From: UBA7672 sp965279085 | Lineage (GTDB): Bacteria; Pseudomonadota; Alphaproteobacteria; Caulobacterales; Hyphomonadaceae | Direction: 5' to 3' | Assembly (NCBI GenBank): GCA_965279085.1 | Contig: OZ257149.1 | Span: 3,038,001 to 3,102,000 of the forward strand | DNA: 64,000 nucleotides | Shown here: positions 34,171 to 41,605 of the stretch, piece by piece | Numbering within the stretch: the first letter of the stretch is position 1 | Layout: every line of letters starts with the position of its first letter | The notes under the pieces: model-generated | Seen by the model: the letters and a program-made list of their open reading frames with translations, nothing else | Databases searched by the model: none | Told to the model about the DNA's origin: nothing | Position numbers and translations under genes: made by a program

Positions 34171-34959
34171 CTAGTGAACGATATTGCTCGCCGCCTTCTG
34201 CACGGCGTCGGCGCCGCGTTCGGCAAGGTCGGCCGCGGTCCGCGCGGTCTTGTCGGCGACATCGTGCAGCCCATCGCGCTCGACAGAACTCAGCGGCGTC
34301 AGCGATCCGATCAGCGCGCCGATGGCGACGCCGACGGCGCCGGCCGCCAGCGGATTGTCGTTGTAGAATGCGCCCGCCTGATCGCGGGCGTCGGCAGCCA
34401 TCGCGCCGGCATTCTTCGCCTGATCGCCAATGAAGGTTCCGGCCTTCGAGAAGCCCGCCTGAACGCTGTCGCGCACATTCGCCGCGCGGCGTTCCAGTCC
34501 TTCGACGGTGCGCGTCACGCGCGCCTTGAAGGCGTCGATAGCCTCGCCCGCATGCTGTTTGAGGTTCAGTGCGGCGGCATGTGTCTCGTGGAGGCGGTGC
34601 GACCAGGCATCGTCCGTCTCGTTGTCGATGCGCGGCGAGCTGGCGCGCGCATGCTCGACCTGCCGGAAGTGATGCTCGGCGCGCCAGTCATCCTCGGACA
34701 GCTGCGGTGGGTGGTCCTCGCGGGCGTTGAGCACCATCATCCCGATGCCTGCGCCGATCAGCAGCAACGGAATGGGGTTGTCGCGAACCTGCTTGCCAAG
34801 ATTGGCAGTGAGCTGGCCGAACTGGCCCTGCGCGATCCCCAACGCCTCGTCCACGATCTGGCCAGGCGACAGTTTGCCGCCCAGCCTTTCAATGGTGTCA
34901 TTCAGCGCGGACCGCGAACGATTGATATCCTGCTCGATCTTGTCGGTTTCCATCGTCAT
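34171..34959 (-). CDS. DUF3618 family membrane-anchored protein
   Basis: Third gene of the EcfG-promoter operon. The 262-residue protein starts with a DUF3618 segment (IEQDINRSRSALNDTIERLGGKLSPGQIVDE), has a short membrane segment (NPIPLLLIGAGIGMMVLN), a long amphipathic helical region, then a second hydrophobic hairpin (NPLAAGAVGVAIGALIGSL). Such proteins accompany holin-like and DUF883-like genes in alphaproteobacteria and are thought to shape or protect the membrane under stress. Its ATG overlaps the upstream stop (ATGA). Confidence 0.85.
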   Translation of the reverse strand: MTMETDKIEQDINRSRSALNDTIERLGGKLSPGQIVDEALGIAQGQFGQLTANLGKQVRDNPIPLLLIGAGIGMMVLNAREDHPPQLSEDDWRAEHHFRQVEHARASSPRIDNETDDAWSHRLHETHAAALNLKQHAGEAIDAFKARVTRTVEGLERRAANVRDSVQAGFSKAGTFIGDQAKNAGAMAADARDQAGAFYNDNPLAAGAVGVAIGALIGSLTPLSSVERDGLHDVADKTARTAADLAERGADAVQKAASNIVH

Positions 34960-35342
34960 GACGGCAGATGCTCCTTGATGGTTTGAATGTCGCGGCCAAC
35001 CTGCTCGCGTGTCTTGGGAAGAGTGAGGGATTTCGGCGCCAGTGAAGCCTTGGCCATCTGGAAGAAGACAAGCCCGGCGACGCCTGCGGCGATGGCCGCC
35101 ATCAGGAACGCCGCCCAGCGCGGAACTTCCGGCGGCAGGGCCTCGACAACAGCCATGCCGCCCAGCGTGATTGCGGCCATGGCAAAGGCGATGCCCGCGC
35201 CAAGCTGCGCCAGGCTTCCGCCCATCGCCTTGGCGCTGTCGACGGCTTCCGTCCGCGCGAGCCGCAGCTCGTTGCGGAACATGTCGCCGAAGTGATGCAG
35301 GATCTCCTTGGTCAGTTCAGAGATCGAGGACACGTGCGTCAC
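34956..35342 (-). CDS. Phage-holin-family (Holin-X/DUF1469-like) membrane protein
   Basis: Second gene of the operon, 128 residues with two long hydrophobic helices (about 45-70 and 80-100) between cytoplasmic amphipathic ends. The family name comes from actinobacterial Holin-X, but in alphaproteobacteria these are chromosomal stress proteins, and no lysis genes are nearby. The GTG start overlaps the stop of the first gene (GTGA). Confidence 0.85.
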   Translation of the reverse strand: MTHVSSISELTKEILHHFGDMFRNELRLARTEAVDSAKAMGGSLAQLGAGIAFAMAAITLGGMAVVEALPPEVPRWAAFLMAAIAAGVAGLVFFQMAKASLAPKSLTLPKTREQVGRDIQTIKEHLPS

Positions 35343-35818
35343 ACTCCCGTCGGTGTGGGGAAGGTGGTGCTTGCGCCGTCGAAGGGCTGCGGAGCGGGCT
35401 CATCCGGCCGGGGCGATGCCTTCGTCTGCTCTAGCGCCGCCTTGCCGACGCGGGCGAGGGCAAAGCCCAGCGCCACGCTGGCTCCTAGAAAGACCGCCGG
35501 CTGGCGCTTTGCGAATTCGCTGACGCCGGACAGGCAGTCATTCATGTCGCCGCGTGTCAGCGAGTCCGTGACATTGTCCAGACCGTCGGCCGACTTGCGG
35601 AAAGCCGTCGCCATCCAGGGCAGGTCGTCGATTTGACCGGCCATGTCGCGCAGGCGCGAGGCGGTGGAATGCCCTGTTTCGCCGGCCTTCGTCCGGGCGT
35701 CTTCAACGCCTTGCAGGGCTGCATGTTTTACATCTTTCGCCGCACCGCTTGCGGCATCGCGCACGCGCTGCGCTGCATCGTCGATGGATGCAGCAGGGCC
35801 GTCCTTGCGTTCTTCCAT
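35339..35818 (-). CDS. Membrane-anchored helical protein (DUF883/YqjD-like), first gene of EcfG operon
   Basis: A 159-residue protein with a long charged amphipathic helix (DDAAQRVRDAASGAAKDVKHAAL...) followed by one hydrophobic segment near residues 110-130 (PAVFLGASVALGFALARVG) and a Pro-rich tail. It resembles ElaB/YqjD-type proteins that anchor to the membrane in stationary phase. A strong GGAGGA precedes the ATG. The promoter GGAAC-N16-CGTT lies about 31 bases upstream, so the operon should be under EcfG sigma control. Confidence 0.8.
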   Translation of the reverse strand: MEERKDGPAASIDDAAQRVRDAASGAAKDVKHAALQGVEDARTKAGETGHSTASRLRDMAGQIDDLPWMATAFRKSADGLDNVTDSLTRGDMNDCLSGVSEFAKRQPAVFLGASVALGFALARVGKAALEQTKASPRPDEPAPQPFDGASTTFPTPTGV

Positions 35819-35848
35819 TAGTTCCTCCGGGGGATGGGACGTGGGCGG

Positions 35849-35873
35849 AACGCTCCCCTGTCGCCACAGTTCC
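35849..35873 (-). promoter_or_regulatory. EcfG (general stress response) promoter
   Basis: On the minus strand GGAAC (35873-35869), a 16-base spacer and CGTT (35852-35849) match exactly the consensus of alphaproteobacterial general-stress sigma factors (GGAAC-N16/17-CGTT). It points at the first gene of the three-gene membrane operon, leaving a leader of about 24 bases. Confidence 0.85.
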
Positions 35874-35941
35874 GGGAACCGAATCTGGGTTAATGCGAAT
35901 CCCTGCAGTTCGTCCGGGGAGGATGTCTCCGCTGAATTCAC

Positions 35942-35970
35942 TTGTTGGAAACGGGTCGTGCCCCTACCTT
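35942..35970 (+). promoter_or_regulatory. Sigma-70-like promoter for the structured RNA/5-FCL region
   Basis: TTGTTG, a 17-base spacer and TACCTT form a fair housekeeping promoter. Transcription would start near 35977, just before the strongly folded stretch. Confidence 0.45.
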
Positions 35971-35976
35971 GGTTCC

Positions 35977-36126
35977 CGGCGGTTAGCTGCAGCGTTCGAA
36001 CAGCAACACATTCCGTCGACCGTACATTTCTGTTCGGGAGCTGGCTCTGGCGGGGACCGTGGTCCCCATCACCTGGCGCCCACCTAGCTTGCTGGGTCGA
36101 ACGGGAATGAAAAGCTTGTACGGCGC
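35977..36126 (+). ncRNA. Structured RNA candidate, possible 6S RNA
   Basis: The stretch between the stress operon and the 5-formyl-THF cyclo-ligase gene folds strongly. The apical hairpin GGGGACC-GU-GGUCCCC (36052-36067) sits on a rod built from UUCUGUUCG (36028-36036) with CGAACGGGAA (36098-36107) and CCGUACA (36020-36026) with UGUACGG (36117-36123). The 5' part offers a rival pairing: CAGCGUUCGAACAG (35990-36003) with CUGUUCGGGAGCUG (36030-36043). In many proteobacteria 6S RNA lies directly upstream of this ligase gene, and UGUUCGGGAGCUGG recalls the 6S 5' strand. I could not match a full 6S consensus, so identity is unproven. Confidence 0.4.
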
Positions 36127-36128
36127 AC

Positions 36129-36794
36129 GTGGCCCCGCCACCCATTCCTTCGCACGCTCCGTTGAGCGAAAGCCGGAGCGCGCGCCTGTCCACTCCGACA
36201 CATCCAGACGAAATCGCCGAACAGAAGGCGATTCTGCGCGGTCATATGCGCGAGATCCGCTCGGAGGCGGCCGCGCGCGATCCCGACGCGGCCGAGAAGC
36301 TCGCCGCCCGGTTCCCGATCAAGCTGTTCGAGCGCTATGGCCCGGTTGTCGCCGGCACGCTGGCGATCGGCGATGAACTGGACGTCGCCCCGCTGCTGGC
36401 GCGCCTTGCCGCGCAGGGCGCACGCATTGTCCTACCCCGTGTCGAAGCTGATGGCGTGATGACCTTTCGCGACGCCACGCCGGCGACACTCGAAAAGGGT
36501 CCGTTCAGCCTCACGCAGCCGTCGGTGACAGCCGAGATCGTGCGTCCCAACCTCGTCCTTGCCCCACTTCTCGCGTTCGACGCGCGCGGCCGCCGCCTGG
36601 GCTATGGCAAAGGCCATTATGATCGTGCGGTTACCCAGCTACGCGCCACAGGCCGCGTGTTCTACCTTGGCATCGCCTATGCTCAGCAGCAGGTGGACGC
36701 AGTGCCGGTCACGGAACGCGACCTTCTGCTCGACTGGGTCGAGACGCCGCTAAATTCGATCCCGCTTTTTCTCGGCCGCGCCGTCGCCCGCTGA
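36129..36794 (+). CDS. 5-formyltetrahydrofolate cyclo-ligase
   Basis: Converts 5-formyl-THF and ATP to 5,10-methenyl-THF in folate recycling. The 221-residue protein shows the family segments KAILRGHMREIR, GPVVAGTLAIGDELD, RIVLPRVEADGVMTF, LAPLLAFDARGRRLGYGKGHYDR (nucleotide/phosphate loop) and GIAYAQQQVDAVPVTERD. No ATG exists before KAILRG: GTG 36129 is used, TTG 36162 is possible. In many proteobacteria this gene follows 6S RNA, which supports the ncRNA call upstream. Confidence 0.9.
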   Translation: MAPPPIPSHAPLSESRSARLSTPTHPDEIAEQKAILRGHMREIRSEAAARDPDAAEKLAARFPIKLFERYGPVVAGTLAIGDELDVAPLLARLAAQGARIVLPRVEADGVMTFRDATPATLEKGPFSLTQPSVTAEIVRPNLVLAPLLAFDARGRRLGYGKGHYDRAVTQLRATGRVFYLGIAYAQQQVDAVPVTERDLLLDWVETPLNSIPLFLGRAVAR

Positions 36795-36911
36795 GTTCTC
36801 GAATTCTGAACGCCGGGTAACCCCGTAGAAGGGTTTGCGGCTTGACCCTGCCGCCTGCTGCGCCAGCATGCATCGGGGCGCAAGGATCGGGATTGCGAGG
36901 GAGTAGAGACA

Positions 36912-39314
36912 ATGCCGGAAGACCGCTTGTCCGCCGTAAAAATCGTGCGCGCGGCGCTTCTCGCTTCACTGGCCGCTGCATCGGTCACCGCATGCTCGGG
37001 TGGAGGAGGCGGATCGCCACCGGGACCGCCACCACCAATCCTGCCGCCACCACCACCACCGCCACCGCCGCCGGGCCCACCACCACCCCCGCCCCCGCCC
37101 CCGCCACCCGCCTCATTCTTCGAGACGCCGGAATATCGCGGTTCGCTATTCTCAACGGATCGGAGCACCTCAACGGAATTGACGAAAGCCTCATCGGCCT
37201 ACGCGCAGGGCGCCACCGGTGAGGGCATCGTCATCGCGGTGATCGACACGAATGTCGACACATCGATCAGCGAGCTGACGGGACGTATTGCGGGTTCCTT
37301 CGACGTCTGCGTATCCGGCGGGCCAGGCTGCCTCACATCGCGATCCACAACCGACATCGACATCGATGGGCATGGCACGATGGTGTCGAGCGTCATTGTC
37401 GCGAACAAGAATGGCACGGGCATGCACGGCATTGCCTACGAAGCCAGGGTGCTGGCGATCCGCGCCGACAGGCCCGGCACCTGTCAGATGACAGGCACAG
37501 ACGAGGGCTGCAAATTCAACGATGCGAGCCTTATCGCGGCGATCAACTACGCCGTCGCCAACGGCGCCGAGGTGATCAACATGTCGCTGGGCGGCGATGG
37601 CGCGATCTCTAGCAACCTGCGCAATGCGATCATCAATGCGACCAACCAGGGCGTGCTTTTCACGATCGCGGCCGGCAATGAAGGCGCGGCGCCGACGGGA
37701 ACGGATCCGGCCAAGGGCACGGTTCCGGGCGAGCCGGCGATTATCGCCGGCGATCCCGCCGTCAACGGCCGCGTGGTCGCCGTCGGGGCGGTCGATGCCA
37801 ACGGGGCCATGCCGACCTTCTCCAACCGCGCGGGCTCGACGTCGAACTTCTATCTTCTGGCGCCAGGTGTATCGGTGGTGGTCGCCGGCGTGGACGACAA
37901 TGTGCGTCTGCCGACGCAGCCCACATGCACCGTAGGGCAAACGACAGGCTGCAACGACGCGGACACTGACGGCGACTACTGGCTCGCCTCCGGAACCTCA
38001 TTCGCATCGCCGGCCGTAGCGGGTGCGCTTGCGCTGATGCTTGATCTCTTCCCCAACATCACGCCTCAGAACGCGCTGGCGGCCCTCCTGGAGAGCGCCG
38101 ACGACTATGTGACGTCTACGCCAGACGCCATTCTCGGCATCAACGCCGGCGCCGGTACGGACACGGTCGGCGGCCGGGGCATCATGAACCTGCAGCGCGC
38201 CTTCGCACCGATCGGGACTACCAGCTTCAATTTCGACGGTAAGGAAGTCGCGCTGGTCGAAGCCCTGGGTCCGGCCCGCGGCGCACTTGGCGACTGGGTC
38301 GAGAATTCGGGCGCGTTCAATGGCCTGGTGTTCCAGGACAAGTTCGAGCGCGGTTTCCGGCTCTCGGACGTGCGGATGCTGGGGTCTCGCACGCCATTCA
38401 ACGATTTCAGCCTGCGCGCCGACTATGCGCGTGGACAGGGGCGAGCGCTGGCGTTGGGCGATGCGCGCATCTCCTGGTTCAACGCCCCGCGTCCCGCCTA
38501 CGATCCGCGCACGCCGTGGATGGAAGAGCCGGACCCCACCTTCCAGGTCAGCTATTCCTTCGCTGGCGGTGAAGTGGCCATCGGCCGTGGCGGCGGGCCG
38601 GAGAGGCTGACGCCCGGCCTGATGCTGGTCGACGATCCTTCCGGGCCGACGACGCTTGGCTCGGGCGACAGCTGGAGCAGCATCTCCCACTCCTTCGGAT
38701 CGGTTACGCTCGATTTCCGCAATGCGAATGGCCTGACGCGCAACGCCAGCAGCTTCGGCGTCGGCACGGGTGGGTCTGACTGGGCGGTGCGGCTTGGCTA
38801 TGCGTCGCTGCGCGACGATCAGACAACGCTCGGCGGTTCACTGCAGAGCCGCTTTGGGCAGGACGACCAGACCCGCATGGCGGCAATGAGCCTGGAAGGT
38901 CGCAAGGACGTCGGCCTTTGGACCTTCTCCGGCTCGGGCGAGGTCGGTGAGGCCCGTATCGATGCGCTGAACGTCTCCGGCCTCTGGACCAGCGCCTGGT
39001 CGGTAAGCGCGCAGCATCCGTTCGCGGGAGGCGCCATGCGCTTCTCGATGGGCCAGCCGCGTCGCGCGGAAGGCGGACAGCTGGCGTTCAACGCGCCGAT
39101 CGAGGTCACGAAGAATGGCGATATCGCCTATGAGGCGCGCATTGCCGGACTTACGCCGTCGGGTCGCGAGGTAGATCTTGAAGCGGCGTGGCTGACCAAT
39201 CTTGGCCCGCTGACGACGCTGGAAACGGCGCTGGCGCTATCGACACAGCCCAATCACATCGCAGAGGCAAAGCCCGAAACGGCCGTGTGGCTCAGCCTTC
39301 GCCACGCCTGGTGA
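36912..39314 (+). CDS. Surface subtilase (S8) with poly-Pro linker and C-terminal barrel-like domain
   Basis: An 800-residue exported serine peptidase. Lipobox Cys near residue 28 (TACSG), a Gly run, then about 35 mostly Pro residues (35-66), then a subtilisin domain with Asp112 (VIDTNVD), His154 (DGHGTMV), the oxyanion Asn in AAGNEG and Ser363 (GTSFASPAVAG). From about 450 the sequence is beta-type with many Gly/aromatic strands ending in the aromatic LSLRHAW, as in autotransporter-like barrels. It is thus probably displayed on or through the outer membrane. The stop overlaps opgH by 23 bases on the other strand. Confidence 0.9.
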   Translation: MPEDRLSAVKIVRAALLASLAAASVTACSGGGGGSPPGPPPPILPPPPPPPPPPGPPPPPPPPPPPASFFETPEYRGSLFSTDRSTSTELTKASSAYAQGATGEGIVIAVIDTNVDTSISELTGRIAGSFDVCVSGGPGCLTSRSTTDIDIDGHGTMVSSVIVANKNGTGMHGIAYEARVLAIRADRPGTCQMTGTDEGCKFNDASLIAAINYAVANGAEVINMSLGGDGAISSNLRNAIINATNQGVLFTIAAGNEGAAPTGTDPAKGTVPGEPAIIAGDPAVNGRVVAVGAVDANGAMPTFSNRAGSTSNFYLLAPGVSVVVAGVDDNVRLPTQPTCTVGQTTGCNDADTDGDYWLASGTSFASPAVAGALALMLDLFPNITPQNALAALLESADDYVTSTPDAILGINAGAGTDTVGGRGIMNLQRAFAPIGTTSFNFDGKEVALVEALGPARGALGDWVENSGAFNGLVFQDKFERGFRLSDVRMLGSRTPFNDFSLRADYARGQGRALALGDARISWFNAPRPAYDPRTPWMEEPDPTFQVSYSFAGGEVAIGRGGGPERLTPGLMLVDDPSGPTTLGSGDSWSSISHSFGSVTLDFRNANGLTRNASSFGVGTGGSDWAVRLGYASLRDDQTTLGGSLQSRFGQDDQTRMAAMSLEGRKDVGLWTFSGSGEVGEARIDALNVSGLWTSAWSVSAQHPFAGGAMRFSMGQPRRAEGGQLAFNAPIEVTKNGDIAYEARIAGLTPSGREVDLEAAWLTNLGPLTTLETALALSTQPNHIAEAKPETAVWLSLRHAW

Positions 39315-41340
39315 CGCCGGGCTGCTGAAGGCGGCGTACGCGGCGCATGGCGCGTCGCACCGCGAGGCCCATGCGTTGCATCGACCGGCTGCGGCGCGGC
39401 GGGGCGAGGCGGCGAACCTCGGTGGTGCCGCGTGCAGCAAGAAGTTCCGCGCGGCGCACGATGTCCGGTTGGGCCAGATCGTCCGGCGTCGCCATCAGCC
39501 GCCATGAGACAGAGCCGCGACGCGCGACGCCCGATATCTGACGCGCAACCAGCGGGGCGAACAGAAGCACGCAGGCCATCGGCAGGTTCTGCAGCATGAA
39601 GCTCGGCGACACCGCGAAGGAAGCCACCAGCAGGAGCATGCCGAAGATCATGTGCTGCTGGTAGTGACGCACCAGATCGCTCCAGGAGAACCCATTGCGG
39701 TCACGCACCTGCGGACGCCAGCCGCCATCGACACCCACCAGCGTTGAGAGGATCGAACCGGCGTGGTTCACCATGATGATCGGCGCCATCAGCGCGGTCA
39801 TGCCGAGGTCGCAGACGACAGCAACCAGGAAGCGCGGATGACGGTCCCAGCCGGGAAGCTTTCCTGCGGCCCATAGAATGATCGCGAGCCATTTCGGCGA
39901 CGTGAGCAACACGACCGAGATCAGCAGCAGCCGCAAGCCTGCGGTGGGATCAGGCGGCACGGCCGCCAGCATCTCGGTGTCAAAGAATTTGGCGTTGCAG
40001 GCGATGAGCACGCCCATCACCACAAGGCTCAGCCAGAGCAGACCCGAGACATAGCTCATCAGGCCCGCGAAAATGTGCACCTTGGAGAGCCAGTCGAAAC
40101 CCTTGGCGAACAGGATCTGCACCTGCTGGATATTGCCCTGGCACCAGCGGCGGTCGCGCGCAGCAAGATCGACAATGGTCGGCGGCGCCTCTTCGTAGGA
40201 GCCAACAATGTCGCCCGCGATTTCCACGCGCCAGCCGGCGCGGCGGAGCAAGGCGGCTTCGACGAAATCGTGGCTCAAGATCTTGCCGCCGAGCGGTTCT
40301 CTGCCTGGCAGGTCGGGCAGGGCGGCATGCTTGGCGAAGGGCGCGAGGCGGATGATGGCGTTGTGGCCCCAGAAATTGCCCGCGCCGCCCGACCACCATG
40401 TCAGGCCCGCACCGAACAGCCCGCCATGGACACGCAGCGCCAGCTGCTGCGACCGCGCCGAATAGGTCCGCGCTCCGACGATCGCGAACAGGGTCTGGAT
40501 CAGCGCGGTGCGCGGCCGCGCATCCATGCGCCGCACCAGCTCCAGCATCGCTTCAGCCGACAGCAGGCTGTCGGCGTCGAGTTCCAGCATGTAGTCGTAA
40601 CGGCCGCCCCAGCGCTGGACGAAATCGTTGATATTGCCCTGCTTCTTCTGGGTGTTCTCGCGGCGGCGGCGATACCAGAATGGTTCGTCCGGGCGGCGGC
40701 GCATCAGGTCCTGGATCGCCTGTTCCTCGATCTCGGCGAGGGCGGGGTCCATCGTGTCGGAGACGAAGAAGACCTCGAAGCCCTTTTCGGCGCTGATGTC
40801 CTTCAGCGAGTCCCACATGGCCTCGGCGGCGGCGATCACCTTGGAGGGCTTCTCCTGGTAGAGCGCAATGATGATGGCGGTGAGGCTTCCCTTCACCGGC
40901 AGTTCCTTCGAAGGCGGCGGTGGCTTGCGCGAGGTCAGCAGGATCATCGCGCCGGCAAAGCAGGTGAGGGCGGCGACCGACAGGTAGAAGAAGTTGGCGG
41001 TGAACAGCCCGACGGCGGTCCATTCAAATCCGTTGACGCCGCCGGCGGCAAAACTGCCGAGCATGGCCTGCCCGGCGAAGGCCGTGGCGACGACCGCGCC
41101 AAACACGAGGATGAGGAAGCGCCATTTCCCGTCGGTTTCGTGCTCTGGGCGGCTGCGGCGTGTCAGCAATGGCTGCGCCGGCATCTCGAGTCGCTGCTCA
41201 GGCGGACGGCGGGCGAAGCCAGCGTCGAGGTTGGCGAGGCTCGCGGCTCGGACGCCGCTGCTTGCGGAAACTTCGGCGACACTCTGGTGAACGACGCCTT
41301 CTGGCGCCGTCCCGTCGATCTTCAATGACTGCACGCGCAT
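39292..41340 (-). CDS. opgH: Glucans biosynthesis glucosyltransferase H
   Basis: Inner-membrane processive glucosyltransferase (GT2) that builds and exports the linear backbone of osmoregulated periplasmic glucans from UDP-glucose. The 682-residue protein has two N-terminal membrane helices, a large cytoplasmic GT domain with LELDADSLLS (DxD), SHDFVEAALLRRAGW and RRWCQGNIQQ (QxxRW-type), then several C-terminal helices. Length is somewhat short of the enterobacterial form because its N-terminal tail is smaller. The usual partner opgG is not adjacent. Confidence 0.96.
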   Translation of the reverse strand: MRVQSLKIDGTAPEGVVHQSVAEVSASSGVRAASLANLDAGFARRPPEQRLEMPAQPLLTRRSRPEHETDGKWRFLILVFGAVVATAFAGQAMLGSFAAGGVNGFEWTAVGLFTANFFYLSVAALTCFAGAMILLTSRKPPPPSKELPVKGSLTAIIIALYQEKPSKVIAAAEAMWDSLKDISAEKGFEVFFVSDTMDPALAEIEEQAIQDLMRRRPDEPFWYRRRRENTQKKQGNINDFVQRWGGRYDYMLELDADSLLSAEAMLELVRRMDARPRTALIQTLFAIVGARTYSARSQQLALRVHGGLFGAGLTWWSGGAGNFWGHNAIIRLAPFAKHAALPDLPGREPLGGKILSHDFVEAALLRRAGWRVEIAGDIVGSYEEAPPTIVDLAARDRRWCQGNIQQVQILFAKGFDWLSKVHIFAGLMSYVSGLLWLSLVVMGVLIACNAKFFDTEMLAAVPPDPTAGLRLLLISVVLLTSPKWLAIILWAAGKLPGWDRHPRFLVAVVCDLGMTALMAPIIMVNHAGSILSTLVGVDGGWRPQVRDRNGFSWSDLVRHYQQHMIFGMLLLVASFAVSPSFMLQNLPMACVLLFAPLVARQISGVARRGSVSWRLMATPDDLAQPDIVRRAELLAARGTTEVRRLAPPRRSRSMQRMGLAVRRAMRRVRRLQQPGVTRRGEG

Positions 41341-41605
41341 GCACCCCTAGGAAAGATCAAGTCGTGCGAAGGGCCGGTGTGCCGTTCCGGACCCTGTGCT
41401 CCCCAGCGGACTGCCGCCGTTTCCTTTGGAATACGGCCCGTCCCGGGGAGGCGCTATAGCACGGGTTGGAGGGTAAGGGGCCATACCCAGAGGTGCAAAA
41501 GGGGAAACTGCCCCAGAATTAATCACTTGACTCTTTTTGCCTGCGCGATCCGCCGCTCTAGCATTGTTTTAGAGAGAGTTTCTCCCTCAACGGGAACCGC
41601 CTTTG

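Noticed and set aside
34956..35342. Prophage lysis module
   Set aside because: The holin-like protein is part of a chromosomal stress operon; no endolysin or phage structural genes are nearby.
35950..35976. Third EcfG promoter (AACG...GTTCC, minus strand)
   Set aside because: The spacer is 18 bases, outside the usual 16-17, and it lies 77 bases behind a perfect copy.
36683..37168. Gly-rich minus-strand frame
   Set aside because: It is the complement of the poly-Pro codons of the subtilase gene.
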